Shown here one piece after another: positions 1 to 11,358 of a stretch of DNA of 64,000 bases (the first letter of the stretch is position 1; each line of letters opens with the position of its first letter). A model generated the notes under the pieces. The model was not told the origin of the DNA. It saw nothing but the letters and a program-made list of their open reading frames with translations, and did no database searches. The stretch is taken from positions 62,001-126,000 of the forward strand of contig NHNW01000007.1 in assembly GCA_002786025.1 (NCBI GenBank), written 5' to 3'. A program made the translations under genes and the position numbers. This DNA is from Zasmidium citrigriseum (taxonomy: Eukaryota > Ascomycota > Dothideomycetes > Mycosphaerellales > Mycosphaerellaceae).

Positions 1-217
1 GATTTGCCTGCAAAGTCCTGGATCATGTTTCATGACGACAATGTGCGATCTTCCTCATTATGGATTTCTGCGCTTGAATGATCTGGATGAAAGTTTACAG
101 CTGCGTATGGCTGCCCGGACATGCGACGAAGCTGCATTGGCACAAGGCTGTGCGAGGACGATGTCTGAGCACCATCGGCACGACCCGGGACACCTTGTTG
201 ATCCTTGTCTACGCTCA

Positions 218-1127
218 TCATTTTCCAGTGAAATATCGACGGGCGGCGCAGGAAAGTAAACTCATAAGCACAATGAGTACAGCACCGATGGCAGCCGCAT
301 TTTGTCTCGCAGCCTTTCGTTGCTCCTGCTGCAACTCTGCCACCCGCTTCAGCAACTCTGGAGAAGCATTGCCCGTCGGAAAAGACTCGGCAGGAACAGG
401 TCTTACCAGGAATTTGCAGAGTGGTTCCCATCCATCATTGACATTCCATTCCAAGACTTGGCGCCCGTGACAAAGACCGCGGACCATTCCCACATGCTCT
501 TCGTATCGCCACCTGGCGGTGTTTCGAATGTTCCCGTGGTAGAAGTTCCTGAACATCAGATCGTACCACCTTCAACTTTAGGTTAGCAAGACAATGTGAG
601 GCTATGCTGGCGCAACCTTACATTCTTCTCACCCAGAACGCTTCTGGGACGAGCCAGCTTTGGTACCAATTCTCCCAGCTGTCTTCAATGGCACAGAATG
701 TTTGTTCCATGCTATCATACCACTTATCGAGATCTTGCCGCGTATTGATGATGACCTTGGCGTTGGGGTACGCAGCGAGAAGCTCACGGGAAAAGACAGC
801 GCAGGGCATGTCCGTTACCGCTTCGCTGGAGCCGAGGATCTCATCGAAATCCCGAGCAGTGATCTTGCAGTTGCTTCCGTCTGGCTTGCGAGATGTGTAC
901 TTCCGGAGAAGAAGTCTGCACCAAAGCATGGCATCTCCAGCTCCCTCTTTGCCGGCCGTGTGCCAGCCGTGGTAGGGAGCAGCGAAGCCCAACTGCTCGA
1001 GGGCAGCACGCAGACTGTCTGTCCCACTTCGACCTAATCCTAGGGCAAGCACTTGCATTTCAGTGCCCACCGTTCGAGTTCGGGACTTTGCAGGAACATG
1101 GTAGACGAGTTCGTAGATCTTCTGCAT
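218..1127 (-). CDS. Sulfotransferase-like (Sulfotransfer_4 type) P-loop protein
   Basis: Two exons, 1127..622 and 569..218, give 285 residues. The 52-nt intron has a GTAAGG donor and a CTAAC branch site, and phase is kept. The start at 1127 gives an N-terminus (MQKIYELVYHVPAKSRTRTV) like fungal relatives; longer upstream reading is not needed. Residues 30-38 form the P-loop-like GLGRSGTDS that binds the sulfonate donor in this family. HGW follows at about residue 54, then the NTRQDLDKWYDS region, and in exon 2 the typical VLEWNVNDGWEPLCKFL block. The C-terminus ends in a hydrophobic segment (AAAIGAVLIVLMSLL), which suggests a tail anchor. Fungal members have no known substrate; many are annotated as NAD-dependent epimerases by mistake. 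Family assignment is firm and the function is open. Confidence 0.8.
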
Positions 1128-1766
1128 GTCCACGATCCCGGAAAAGCTTGCTGAAAATTGGAGAGCTGTGGGTGGATCGTACGAGAGGACGGATTCAGGA
1201 TCTTCGTGGGGAGCGAGAAATAGGATGGAATGTTTACTAAAAGCTCCGTCTACCAGCATTGGCCGTATATGGCCAATGCTCGAACACAACTGGACGATTG
1301 CGTCACAACAGCTTCGTAAGACTCGAAGAACAATGTCAGCCACGTGAGACACCCATCAAAATCCTTTCACAAGTTGATGCGGATCGAGTTTAAACGCATA
1401 CAATTCCGTGACACGTCCAGCCTTTGCTGGGGATGCCTGTCTCGAAAAGCCGGGTGCACAGTCGGTCAGCAGCCTCGTTCAACTTGTCCTCCAACATGTC
1501 AAAAGATCAACCGGCTGAATCCCACTCCAAATGGCACAGCGCAACTTCTACTATTCTTTGGTCAATGTTGATGTTGGCTGTATTCCATGGTCGGTTTGAT
1601 CGGCAAGATCGGAAGGCTGACAAGCCGGCTGCGCCGCGCAACCATGTCTGCATTCAGGGCCCAAGAAGCGATGCATCAAGTCCAAGCGCAATCTTCACGA
1701 ACATTCAAATACGACGACCTATCCGTCTACAGGCATGTCTTGTTGTATCTCTCAAGTCCAGACATC

Positions 1767-2436
1767 ATGCATTCGAAGCAGGCTCTCGTCGTCTTTGCCT
1801 TCACGGCCCTGGCCTCGGCTCAGAACACAGCCTTGACAACAGTACGATGATTGAAACCCTGCCGAAGCTTTGAATGACTCCAGCTGACGATCGAATACAG
1901 CTCACGGAGAATGGCTCTCCAGTGGCCACGTATCCAATCTATGGTAGGCCAGCAAGCTACTCATCGGCGATACAGTCGCTAAAGCTCTTCACAGATCCCA
2001 CCACGGCAGCATCAGGAGATGTCATCACAACTCTCACGGAGAATGGTAGCCCAGTCGCCACGTATCCAGAAGCGTCTGGCAGCGGTATGACCTCACCGAC
2101 TTCTTCGCCTTCTGCCACCAAAGACAACACTTCCGACATGAGCATGACTACGACGACAATGATGAGCGGAACGATGGTATGGCAGATTGCAAGCCTTGAA
2201 AAGCTGTTGCTAAGCTGACGACTATCAAGGGTACAGCGGGAACACCTGGAACTCCCGGGACATCCGATAGCTCTGCTACGGTACCATCCTCAATGCCATC
2301 CAGCGATTCGATTTCGATGTCTCAAGCTTCGACTACTTCTACAGCTTCTACTAGCAACGCTGCTCCAGCTGCTACGCAGTTCGCTGGGATTGGAGGGATC
2401 GTAGGGGCTGGTCTTGCAGTCGCTGCGATGTTGTAA
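1767..2436 (+). CDS. Small GPI-anchored Ser/Thr-rich wall protein with internal repeat
   Basis: Four exons, 1767..1841, 1901..1943, 1995..2176 and 2230..2436, give 168 residues. Introns of 59, 51 and 53 nt keep phase (donors GTACGA, GTAGGC, GTATGG). The N-terminus (MHSKQALVVFAFTALASAQ) is a signal peptide with cleavage near ASA-Q. The motif LTENGSPVATYP occurs twice, once in exon 2 and once in exon 3. The rest is rich in Ser, Thr, Ala and Pro, typical of O-mannosylated surface proteins. The C-terminus (AAPAATQFAGIGGIVGAGLA, then VAAML) is a GPI-attachment signal with small omega residues followed by a hydrophobic tail. The likely place is the plasma membrane or cell wall. No enzyme domain is seen. 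The gene was recovered only by splicing, so a short exon could differ. Confidence 0.7.
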
Positions 2437-2904
2437 GAAATGCACGATCTATATCCAGTACTGTCTATCAGTACGTACAAAGAACTCGTACAAGGACAAT
2501 GAGAGCAGAATGACGGAGATACTGTGGAGGATTCACGAGTCGGATTGCACCACTGTTGGGTTCAAGCCCGAGCATTTCTCCTTACACTGTGTGCGCACCT
2601 CTGCTTTTGGCCGTCTTTTTCCCTATGATTACCCAATGAAGCTTTCATCGCTTCTTCATCAACTTAGCATATGATGGAGCTACTGGTGGTTCTTGCAGTT
2701 ATCTTGGCAAACGCTGACGGCAACTGTCCAGGCAAGCCTCTCGCATGTTGGCTTTTCCATAGGGCGTAATAAGGCGTCCAACAGCATTGAGAATGTCCAC
2801 GAGCACGCAATATCAACACAATGATTCATGTACTACCATTCGAGCTGCACGCTGGGCAGCCTTTGCGAGAATTGAAGTCGTTTCAAACGTCTTCAAGCTT
2901 TACG

Positions 2905-4282
2905 ATGGCCAAAGCAATCCCATTCGGCACTTTGCCCACAAATGCTTCCCCCGACATCAAGCCCTTTCAGATGCACGTGGCCGATGAGGAGGTTCAACGC
3001 ATGAGACAGCTCTTGAATCTCAGCAGTGTTGCAGGTCCCATCTACGAGAACTCCCTGCCGAACGGCCAATCTCATCTCGGCGTTCGTCGGGACTGGCTGA
3101 TCGAGGCAAAACAGACTTGGGAAACAGAATTCGACTGGTTAGTTTTGCGTCAGAAGCATTCTCAACCCTCGGTACAACACTCTGACGTGCTGTAGGAGAG
3201 CGACAGAAAGATGCACAAACTCGTTCCCAAACTTCAAGGTATCCGTCAACGACCAGCTCGGGGAGTTCTACTCCCATTTTGTTGGGCTCTTCTCCAATCA
3301 ACCCGACGCAATTCCCTGTATATTAATCCACGGTTGGCCTGGAAGCTTCCTCGAATTCCTTCCCATGCTTGATCTCCTCAAGCAGAAGTACACGCCGGAC
3401 ACACTCCCATACCACATCATCGTTCCAAGCTTGCCTGGCTTCACACTGTCGAAGATGCCATTACTTGAGGAAGACATAAGCCAAATCGACGTCGCTCGGA
3501 TCATGAACAGCTTGATGAAGAGTCTCGGCTTCGCCAATGGGTACACTGCCCAAGGCGGAGACATCGGCTCCAGAGTCGCTCGGATCATGGCCGTCAACCA
3601 CGGGGAATGCAACGCTGTGCACCTTAATTTCTGCCCTATGGGTCGGCCAGCATCAGCGACAGATGATTCGAAGTTGTCCGAGAGGGAGAGGGAAGCTGTC
3701 AAGCGCGGCGAGAAGTGGAAAGCAGGAGGAACTGCATATGCTTTGGAGCAGGGGACCAGACCGAGTACGATTGGTCTTGTCTTGAGCAGCAATCTTCTGG
3801 CGCTTTTGGCATGGTAGGCTGCGAAATGCACATGATCCTTCTGGATGCTGACTTTGGTAGGGTTGGGGAGAAATTCTTGGACTGGACGGATGAGACTCCT
3901 CCTTTGAACACGATTTTGGAGTCCTGCAGTCTCTATTGGCTCACGAATTGTGCTTCCAGCTCTTTCTGGTCGTATCGACACGCAAGTATCATCTAACTCA
4001 CCTTGATATTCTCTGCTGATGAGACTTACTTTTTGGTCTTTCGGACCTGGACCACTCATTGCCCCCGACGACCCGAAGTACTACTTCAAGATCCCATTCG
4101 GATACTCGTACTACCCGAGAGAGAACACTGCGACTCCAATCTCATGGGCAGCGGAGACTGGAAATCTGGTATAGTCGAAGAGTCACGACAAGGGTGGGCA
4201 TTTCGCAGCCTTGGAGCAGCCTCAGGCGTTCATGGAGGATTTGGAAGACTTTGTTGGCAAGGTGTGGTCATCGAAGGCATGA
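2905..4282 (+). CDS. Epoxide hydrolase (EHN / alpha-beta hydrolase), interrupted by in-frame TAG
   Basis: Exons 2905..3137, 3196..3813, 3861..3971 and 4024..4282 would encode 406 residues, the usual length for microsomal-type epoxide hydrolases. The EHN domain is at the start. The oxyanion-hole HGWPGS is at about 123-128 and the nucleophile Asp200 lies in AQGGDIGS. A TAG at 4172-4174 (codon 371) stops the frame just after GNLV. The same frame then continues with SKSHDKGGHFAALEQ, the block that carries the catalytic His (position 380), and ends at TGA 4280-4282. A single base change from TAC would explain it. As it stands the product lacks the catalytic His, so it is a recent pseudogene, a readthrough gene or an assembly error. 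The third intron is the least certain: the GTATCG donor is chosen because it alone keeps phase. Confidence 0.75.
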
Positions 4283-4298
4283 AGGCCATAAGATTCGC

Positions 4299-6367
4299 TC
4301 ATTGCTTGCTGCCCACCTGCCTCTCTCGATATGGTCTTAATGTCTCTCCCAGGGCTAGCTTCTGGACTAGTGCAGCAGTGGTGCTTGTCAGCCATGGTCT
4401 CCTGACATCTCGACCGTTCATACTCACGTTGAAGCGCCAGGACCCTTGAATAATAACGTGCGTTTCTACACTCGCCGGCAAAGTACCACAGGTGATGGTG
4501 TCCTTCGTGCTGCTTTGCATATCCCCGGATTTCCCCTTCCTCATCCAGGCCCCAAAAGTCGTCCATCTTGTCAGCAATCTCCTTTCCTACGATCCCCTGC
4601 GCTTCCAGACGAAAGTCATGGTTGAATCCAGTGCACAAAACAATGAGGTCTGCAGGGAGTTCACTGCCGTCGTCGAAGCCCAGACCGTCCTTGGTCAGAC
4701 CCTTGACCGCTTCAGTCTTGATCTTGACCTCGCCTTCGATGATTCGATCGCAATTTCCCTAGACAGAAAAGCAAGTAGTCAGTGCTTTCTGTCGATATTG
4801 AGTGTCAGGAGAAGAGGTCACTCACAATGTCCACATAATGACCACCAAACCTCCCAAAGAGGGCATCAAACAGTCTTCCATAACGTTCGGTCTTGAATCC
4901 CGCAGCTTCGAGGTCGTCCCAAAGCTTCGGCTGGGCACGGATTGCAGCCCAGATATGTGCGTTAGCGATATCGCTCAGTATCTTCAAAGGTTGCGTGATT
5001 TGCTCTCGGTCCAGCTGGGCAACGGGTATATCGAGGCCATATTGAGCTTGTGCGAGCTCAATGAACTTTACAGGGACCACAAAGGTATTCCCTCGCTGAA
5101 CCATCGTCACGGACTCCATGTCAGCTTCGCACATGTCCTCTGCGACGTCGTGTGCTGTGTTGGCCGTTCCGATCCTGGGTGCATCGTAGGATCAGTGACT
5201 ATATCTGTAAAACATCCTTGATATATTCTATCCTGGACTTCACTTACACAATGCCTCGCTTGCCAGCAAATCCCTTCACATTCTGGTATTTGGATCCATG
5301 CAATATCGTGCCCTTGAACCCACTTGACTTGATCTGCTCTTCTGAAGCCCATGGAGGTGAGACCGCCGACTTGGCGCCAGAACTTCAAGGAGGTGAGGTC
5401 AGCAAGTGCATTTGAAGAAATGAAAGTAATCTCAACACATCGTCTCTTACCCAATGCAAAGGACGAGATTTCGGCATCTCCACTCCTGCTTGCCTTTGTC
5501 GCCAGAAGTGTAAACCGTCCACACCTGAGAAGCCTCATCCCAACTCGCAGATTCGACCGATGTGGCTTCCTGCGCATTGATGCCATGTTTCACAGCCCAG
5601 CTTTTGTAGCCTGCTCCGATCTCCTTCGTAGGGAGGAACATCGGCTGTTCTGGCGAGAACGTTTTGCCGAAGGGAAGACTCCCATAGTCCTTGGTTGTGT
5701 GCCACTTCAGGGAGTCGTATCTCTGGGACCACGAGTCCCCAATGGACGACCTATTGTCAAATAAGACGTAATCGATCCCTAGTCCTTGAAAGCGGCCCGC
5801 GGCGCCCAAACCAGACTGACCACCGCCTACGATGATTGCATCGTAGACACGCTCATTTCCGGCATATGACCCATTCGTGAAGTCATTACGTGGCCGAGGA
5901 GTGTCTGGATGACCATGGCCTTCGAAGTTCTCCAGCCAAGTCCTGATCATCCAGATCTTCCATTCGCCTGAGGAAATCTGTAACATTGACACGACAGCCG
6001 CACATCTCCCAGTGAGCTTTCCATCGCTGGTGCTGAATTCGAGATCGATGTCGAGCCAGCTGTTTTCGCCCAGCTTCTCCAATCGTGTTTCGTGGTCGGT
6101 AACTTGGAACTCTGAACAGCTCTTCTCTTCGCTGAGCTTGTTGAAGACATCGCAGACGAGGTCAGGCGAGTAAAACGTTCGAAAAGTGTCTGTCAGCGAA
6201 AGCATGTCCCTCCAGATGGCATTCTCGGCTAAATTGTTCTTCTCCAGCTCGCTCATCCACTCAGCCGCGGTTGCAGCCAGCTTGGACTTGTCGACATCTT
6301 CAGGTATGTTCCCTGTCGGCAGTTTGCCAGGAAGGCTGTCAAGGTTGGCGGATGGGTGGTATGTCAT
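4299..6367 (-). CDS. Flavin-containing monooxygenase with N-terminal NTF2-like domain
   Basis: Five exons, 6367..5451, 5382..5248, 5174..4826, 4758..4428 and 4366..4299, give 599 residues with every phase consistent. Residues 1-170 form an NTF2-like extension seen in a class of fungal and bacterial FMO-like enzymes. The FAD-binding GxGxxG is GGGQSGLG at 181-188. The NADP-side motif is GTANTAHD after the second intron. LIVLCTGFNHD is the ATG/GFN-type C-terminal motif of FMOs and Baeyer-Villiger enzymes. It probably oxygenates a heteroatom or carbonyl with NADPH and O2 in the cytosol; the substrate is unknown. The gene is convergent with the broken epoxide hydrolase, with only 16 bp between the stop codons, which may indicate a former shared pathway but does not prove it. 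Confidence 0.85.
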
Positions 6368-8018
6368 TTCAATGGTATTGGAGATGAAAAGGATGGACGA
6401 AGGATTGAGGAAAGTCGTACAAGATGCGAAGCTTGACCTTGACAAGCTTGAGGATATACCCACTCTCCGAGCTGACGTGATGGATCAGGCGTTCCCCGAA
6501 CGACGAAACAGCTGCATTTCAGCCGTCTTATGTAAGTTTCGTGATATAGGTACTCGCTATTGGCACGAATCGTCCAGTTGGATGGTCAAGGGCAGGGCTT
6601 TGCTCCTTCGACAAGACGGCTCGCAAGCATGCCGTTCTTCGGGGATGCGGGGGCTGGAAAGAGGCGAGAGGATCAGGTGGGGTTTGATTGTCATGCCGTA
6701 CGCGCATATCGTAGCCAACGGAGAGTGTCGCAGAGTATAGCCCGAGCAAAGATACTTGGCGAAGGGAAGTACGAAGGATGTCGAGGGCAGTGTCAGGAGA
6801 AATCGTCGCCCGTGCTGCTTTGCTGACTCACGATGACGATGGCAAGAGACGGTTAAATAGTGACCAATCAAGGCCCTGTATTCTGGCTCGTCGACAGCCT
6901 TGTGTGGCCTGCCAAATCCGGCTTCGCGGCAGCGAGAGAAGCATTACCGAGGAGTAGGAGTATAGCATTTGGAGCAATGTACAGTCGAAACTGTCCGGTG
7001 CTTCCACCTTGAACAACATACGATACCAAGAATAGCGTGCTTTGCGTATCACGCCTAACAAGCCATCCAGCGAAAAGTTTAGTTCACTTAGAATCACGAT
7101 ACAGTCCGTTGTCTCCATCGAGACACAAACTTCCGACCCGCTCAGGCTCCATCGAGCATCGTATGTTTGCTTTCTAGTACTGGGACTAATGTGCCAACGC
7201 CTTGCCTGTATGAGCCCGATCGCTTTGCCGATCCGGACCACGGCAACACACTCTCACAGCCTCCGAAGTTGAGGGAAATACTGGTGGGGAATGTGATCAG
7301 CACTGTTTCGTGTTTTGAACGACAGCGAAATTGCTCTCATCACATCTGCGAGAGCATCATCCGTGCTCAAAGTATTCTATGTCTCTTCTGCGTACTCCCG
7401 AAGAAGTCAATGCTAAGGGCATGTCGAGTGGACTCAGTTCAATTTCAAACCCTTTTACATTTGAAATGCAAGTTTTGCAGCAATATGCGAATGAAGGCTA
7501 TGACAGTTCGCGAACTTGCATACCCATCGGTGGAATGAAGTTCTCTGTACACATTTCGGGACATATTCTGGATGCACGGCTCGATGCAATGGAGCATATT
7601 TCGTAAATGACTTCATCTTGAGCACCATGTTTCCTCGTACGGAACGATGATCATCTTCAAAAATACGGATGAGCGACAAAACAACTCATCCTTCACTGAA
7701 GTAAGAGCACAGATGTTGAGGATATCATGAGTGCCAAGACGCCTCTGCAGCAGAACACGAGAAAATCTACTACGTTGCTTTCATAGCGCCTCTATAGGCT
7801 TGCTACATATGGAAAGAATGCGGTCATGCAACACTGCCGTGTGCCGATCACTAGATGCCGTTCCAACCGCAGCCATCGACATCTTCGAGCAACGAAGACA
7901 TTTATAACAACATGGATGTCTGCCAGGTCTTGAACATCATCACAATCACAAAGGTCTTCCACACAAGCTTCGGTACAGATCATCACCAAGCAAAACGCTT
8001 CCATCACCTACAAACAAA
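6368..8018. other. Gene-free stretch
   Basis: About 1.65 kb between the monooxygenase start and the cysteine-rich protein. Open frames here are short, lack spliceable continuations and show no recognisable motif. The left part must hold the monooxygenase promoter. The right part holds the promoter of the secreted protein, with a TATA-like TTTATAAC at 7901-7908, about 110 nt before its ATG. Confidence 0.5.
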
Positions 8019-8568
8019 ATGCATTCTTCCGCCGTTTTCGCCGCTCTCGCCATCGCTGCCGGTGTTTCTGGCCAAGCCGTCGTGACCTACAACTGCAACA
8101 ATGCATTGCAAGCTTGCAAGCAAGACGTCGCCGCTGGTAGGAAGTCCGCATCCTTGAAAGAATGAGCAAGACTGACCAAAGTCCTGTACAGGCAAGACAG
8201 CCGAGTCCATCTGCACGAACGACTTCACCGCCTGTGAAGGCTGCGCCACCCAGGAGCATAGCTGCCGCGTCGGAGCAGACAGCAACTACCAAGCTCAGCT
8301 CGGCTGCACAACTTCAGCACAGATCTGCTACGAGCAAGCTGTGTCACCCGGCTCGACCCTCGGATACTACGGCTGCGAGGAAGCGTTTGAGTCTTGCAAC
8401 AGTGCTCCTCAAGCCAACCGCTCTTTCTGTGCGTCGCAGAAATCGGCGTGCGAGGCTTGCAAGGATACTGAGGAGAAATGTCGTCATGCTCCAGGAGCGA
8501 ACCAGAACTTGTGCTCGAGCGGTGCTGGAAGCTGTTTCGAGCGTGCCATGACCTTGTCGTCGGACTAA
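8019..8568 (+). CDS. Secreted 16-cysteine protein built from C-x6-C modules (effector candidate)
   Basis: Exons 8019..8136 and 8192..8568 (55-nt intron, CTGAC branch) give 164 residues. The first 18 (MHSSAVFAALAIAAGVSG) are a signal peptide. The mature part has 16 cysteines. Six pairs follow C-x6-C: CNNALQAC, CTNDFTAC, CTTSAQIC, CEEAFESC, CASQKSAC and CSSGAGSC. Two of these are extended with the same spacing (C-x6-C-x2-C-x5-C), which shows an internal duplication. There is no membrane anchor and no known enzyme domain. Small, secreted, cysteine-paired proteins of this size in plant-associated fungi are often apoplastic effectors, but that role is inference. All cysteines could form eight disulfides. 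Confidence 0.75.
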
Positions 8569-9016
8569 GAGGGAACAGCTTTATTGTGAGAGGAGCATGA
8601 CTTGTGATAGATAGAGTAGCTGGCTCGAGTATCATTGCTTACGCCTTTTGGAAGGCCTTGAGGAAGAGTTCCCGCTGAAGCTGTTCATCTGGCTCAACAT
8701 CGCAACGTGACAAAGTGACTGTCATTGTCATGTTCATGCCGTTTCGTTTCGACATGAGACCCATCCGACGTTGGGTCAAAGAAGTCTTGCCAGGAATAGG
8801 TAGAGTTTGAGTCGCGGCCAGCATAAGCTTTGCTAGCGCCGAGACCTACTTCCTGAAGCGGAAAGTCGCACTTCACGTGCTGCCGAGGAGCCGTCCTAGC
8901 TCCAACTCTCCTGACCGGGTGACTCAGCAGAAACACCCATTGCAGATTGCACCTCTGATGCCACCGATGCCACTGAGTACACCCTGTCAGCGACAGGATC
9001 AAGGATCAAGTACAGC

Positions 9017-10513
9017 ATGCCGCATCCAAGCAAGGCCAAGCACCATCGCAGCTTCCTGTTTCTCGAGAGCACAAATGGCGGCCGAAGCCACGATGAGCAG
9101 CTGCGAAGGCGATCTCGCCGGCATGTCATGCACAATTTCCTCGCGCACACGAAATCAAGACCTTCTACAACCCGTGTCAGGCCGCCAACGCCCTCATCTG
9201 ACATGCACAACTTCATGCACAAGTTCAAGCTGGAGACAGACCTGGAAATCCCACGTGGCGAAGAGGCATCCTGCAACCTTCCTGATCCTCAGGCCACCTG
9301 CATCCGGATCGGCCGCTTCGACCCGTTTGATTCGCTTGCAACAGATGAGCCGTCCGACACACAGAGAATCATCCGTACGGTCTACGAGCCAACCGCAACA
9401 GCCAAGCCATTCATGTCCTGGGTTCATGCATGGTTCTCTCGGATCCGAGTCCTCTTCTGGAGCTTTGCCATGGGCGATGCGGCCTTTTATCATGTTCTCG
9501 GGCTTCAAGCGGCAGCGTTGAGCCAGGACTCTGAATACTACTTCCACAAAGTCCGAGCTCTCCGCCATTTTCGGGAGTCCCTCGATCTTGCCTTGACATC
9601 CGCCAAGAACGGCATTGGATCACCTCCGGCTACCATTTTGATCACCGCTCTCTTCTTGTTCCAGACAACACACAAGGGCGAGATGGAGGAGGCTCACTCA
9701 CACATGGCGGCGCTCGAGTGCATGGTGACGGAGGACCTTATGGATCGACTAGACCCAGCTGGCTGGTTCTGCATCAATAGCGTCATGTTGAACTATTCTT
9801 TCGCCGCTGGGTGCTCACCTCGTCTTCCACACCACGTACCTCCGGCGTGCAGGCTTCCCCAGAATCTCGACACTGCAATCCTGACATCCTCATGGCGGCG
9901 AGCAGTCCATGTCGCATCTCACTTCCCGGCACCTGCGATCAAAGGTCTCGACTCGGCCGTACTACAAGACATCTTCCAGCTCTCCTTCATCATGCACGCC
10001 CTTACGAATGATCCGGAGCATTACCAGCAAGTATACGGCCTCAATTACGATCTAAAGTATCGCCTGATGAGCATTCTTGCCGTGGTTGACAAACAGGCCC
10101 CTCCCGGCTTCTCATTCCTCCTGCTGGTCTCTCTGCATTGCTGGATCTTCATGTTCGGCCAGAATCAGATGCATGACCGAAATGACGACGGCATCGATCG
10201 TCTGCTGGCGAACTCAAGGAAAGTCCTGCAGAGCTTCGACACGGATTTCTTCCAGGACGCAGAAAGTGCAAAGCCGCTCATCTGGGTCTTGTCCTGCATT
10301 ACTGCGTATTCTCTGTACACGCTGCGACAACCCGTTGAGCTGAATGAAGCCCTGTACCCAGTACTAGGAGACTCTTGCCGCAGAGCTGGAGTGGATACGG
10401 AAGACCAATTGAAGGGCCTCATGACAACGTTCTCGGGTGATGGACTGTGGCCAGATGAGTCGATCTCACTCGTTTGGGAACAAATTGCAAGCTCGTCGAG
10501 CAAGTTGACTTGA
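9017..10513 (+). CDS. Fungal-specific transcription-factor-like protein without Zn cluster
   Basis: A single exon of 498 residues. The N-terminal part (SFLFLEST, then RRRSRRHVMHNFL) matches the basic lead of a large family of fungal regulators that carry the Fungal_trans_2/DUF3468 helical domain and no Zn2Cys6 cluster. The rest is alpha-helical with short hydrophobic blocks (FWSFAMGDAAFYHVLGLQAA and ILITALFLFQTTH), as in that domain. No CxxC pairs of a binuclear cluster are present, so DNA binding, if any, would use the basic segment. It lies 845 bp upstream of the aldolase gene and is transcribed toward it, so it is a candidate regulator of the 11-17 kb cluster. That link is inference from position only. 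Confidence 0.65.
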   Translation: MPHPSKAKHHRSFLFLESTNGGRSHDEQLRRRSRRHVMHNFLAHTKSRPSTTRVRPPTPSSDMHNFMHKFKLETDLEIPRGEEASCNLPDPQATCIRIGRFDPFDSLATDEPSDTQRIIRTVYEPTATAKPFMSWVHAWFSRIRVLFWSFAMGDAAFYHVLGLQAAALSQDSEYYFHKVRALRHFRESLDLALTSAKNGIGSPPATILITALFLFQTTHKGEMEEAHSHMAALECMVTEDLMDRLDPAGWFCINSVMLNYSFAAGCSPRLPHHVPPACRLPQNLDTAILTSSWRRAVHVASHFPAPAIKGLDSAVLQDIFQLSFIMHALTNDPEHYQQVYGLNYDLKYRLMSILAVVDKQAPPGFSFLLLVSLHCWIFMFGQNQMHDRNDDGIDRLLANSRKVLQSFDTDFFQDAESAKPLIWVLSCITAYSLYTLRQPVELNEALYPVLGDSCRRAGVDTEDQLKGLMTTFSGDGLWPDESISLVWEQIASSSSKLT

Positions 10514-11148
10514 CGACAACTCTGCGCACATCTTTGAGCCTTCCGAAACATATGGTTGCCGAGATCCCGCATCAGGAGCTTCTTCAAACCGCATACCAGC
10601 CTCTCGAACACTCGTCAGCTTTGTGCTGGCAATCATAGACTTGGAAATCTGCCTGTGGACTGAATCAGCCGACATTACCATCTACACTGCTTTGCCGGCT
10701 GTGAGGACAGACGTTATCTCTGCTACGACAGCCAACCTTCGGGAAGAAGGTCATTCCTGGCATCTGCTCAGCCCCGATGTTGACACGACGATAAGCAAGA
10801 GGACCACGTACCTTTCAACAAGCGAACAGCTGCAGCTTTGCGAGAGCCTGGCAGCTGCTCACACAAACACTCAGTGAGCAAAGTCCAAGCTTTTTGCTAG
10901 AATGTCTTGTAGACGGACTTGGTAGTATCAGCATCTTGCATGACTGTCGGCATCTTCGGCGTTGATCAGGCTGTGAGGTATCCACCGTCCATCAAGGTCC
11001 GCCGTTCACGAATACAACCATGCTTTCGACTTTCTGGATGCTTTACCTCAGAATCACCAGACAAGGCGTTCTCACAAACGCATCAATTCCACCTGAAATT
11101 GCCACGAGGACAGACGCCTGGCATCGGCATACGACGGCATTTGATTCC

Positions 11149-11219
11149 CACCACCGAACCCCGATGCCGCTCTCGGCTCAGTATCGCCCGCCCCGCCTCA
11201 ATGGTGGGGTTTGGTGGTG
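11149..11219. promoter_or_regulatory. Inverted repeat in the aldolase promoter
   Basis: CACCACCGAACCCC at 11149-11162 and GGGGTTTGGTGGTG at 11206-11219 are inverted copies with one mismatch, separated by 43 nt. The pair sits 140-210 nt before the aldolase ATG. GTGGGG at its inner edge also fits the CreA-type SYGGRG core. It could be a two-site operator for a dimeric regulator. No binding data can be read from sequence. Confidence 0.4.
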
Positions 11220-11358
11220 ACGATGGAGAAAGGTTTCGGACCGTGAGGTCAGAAGAATCAGGAAAATAGCCGTTGGACGACATATCACATCCTCTTGAAC
11301 ACTGCGTTCCTCTCGCCTTTCCATTCCCAATCTCAATCATCGACACACCACCGCAACT

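Noticed and set aside
3972..4023. GC-AG intron in the epoxide hydrolase (GCAAGT donor near 3980)
   Set aside because: It would break the reading frame of the last exon; the upstream GTATCG donor keeps phase.
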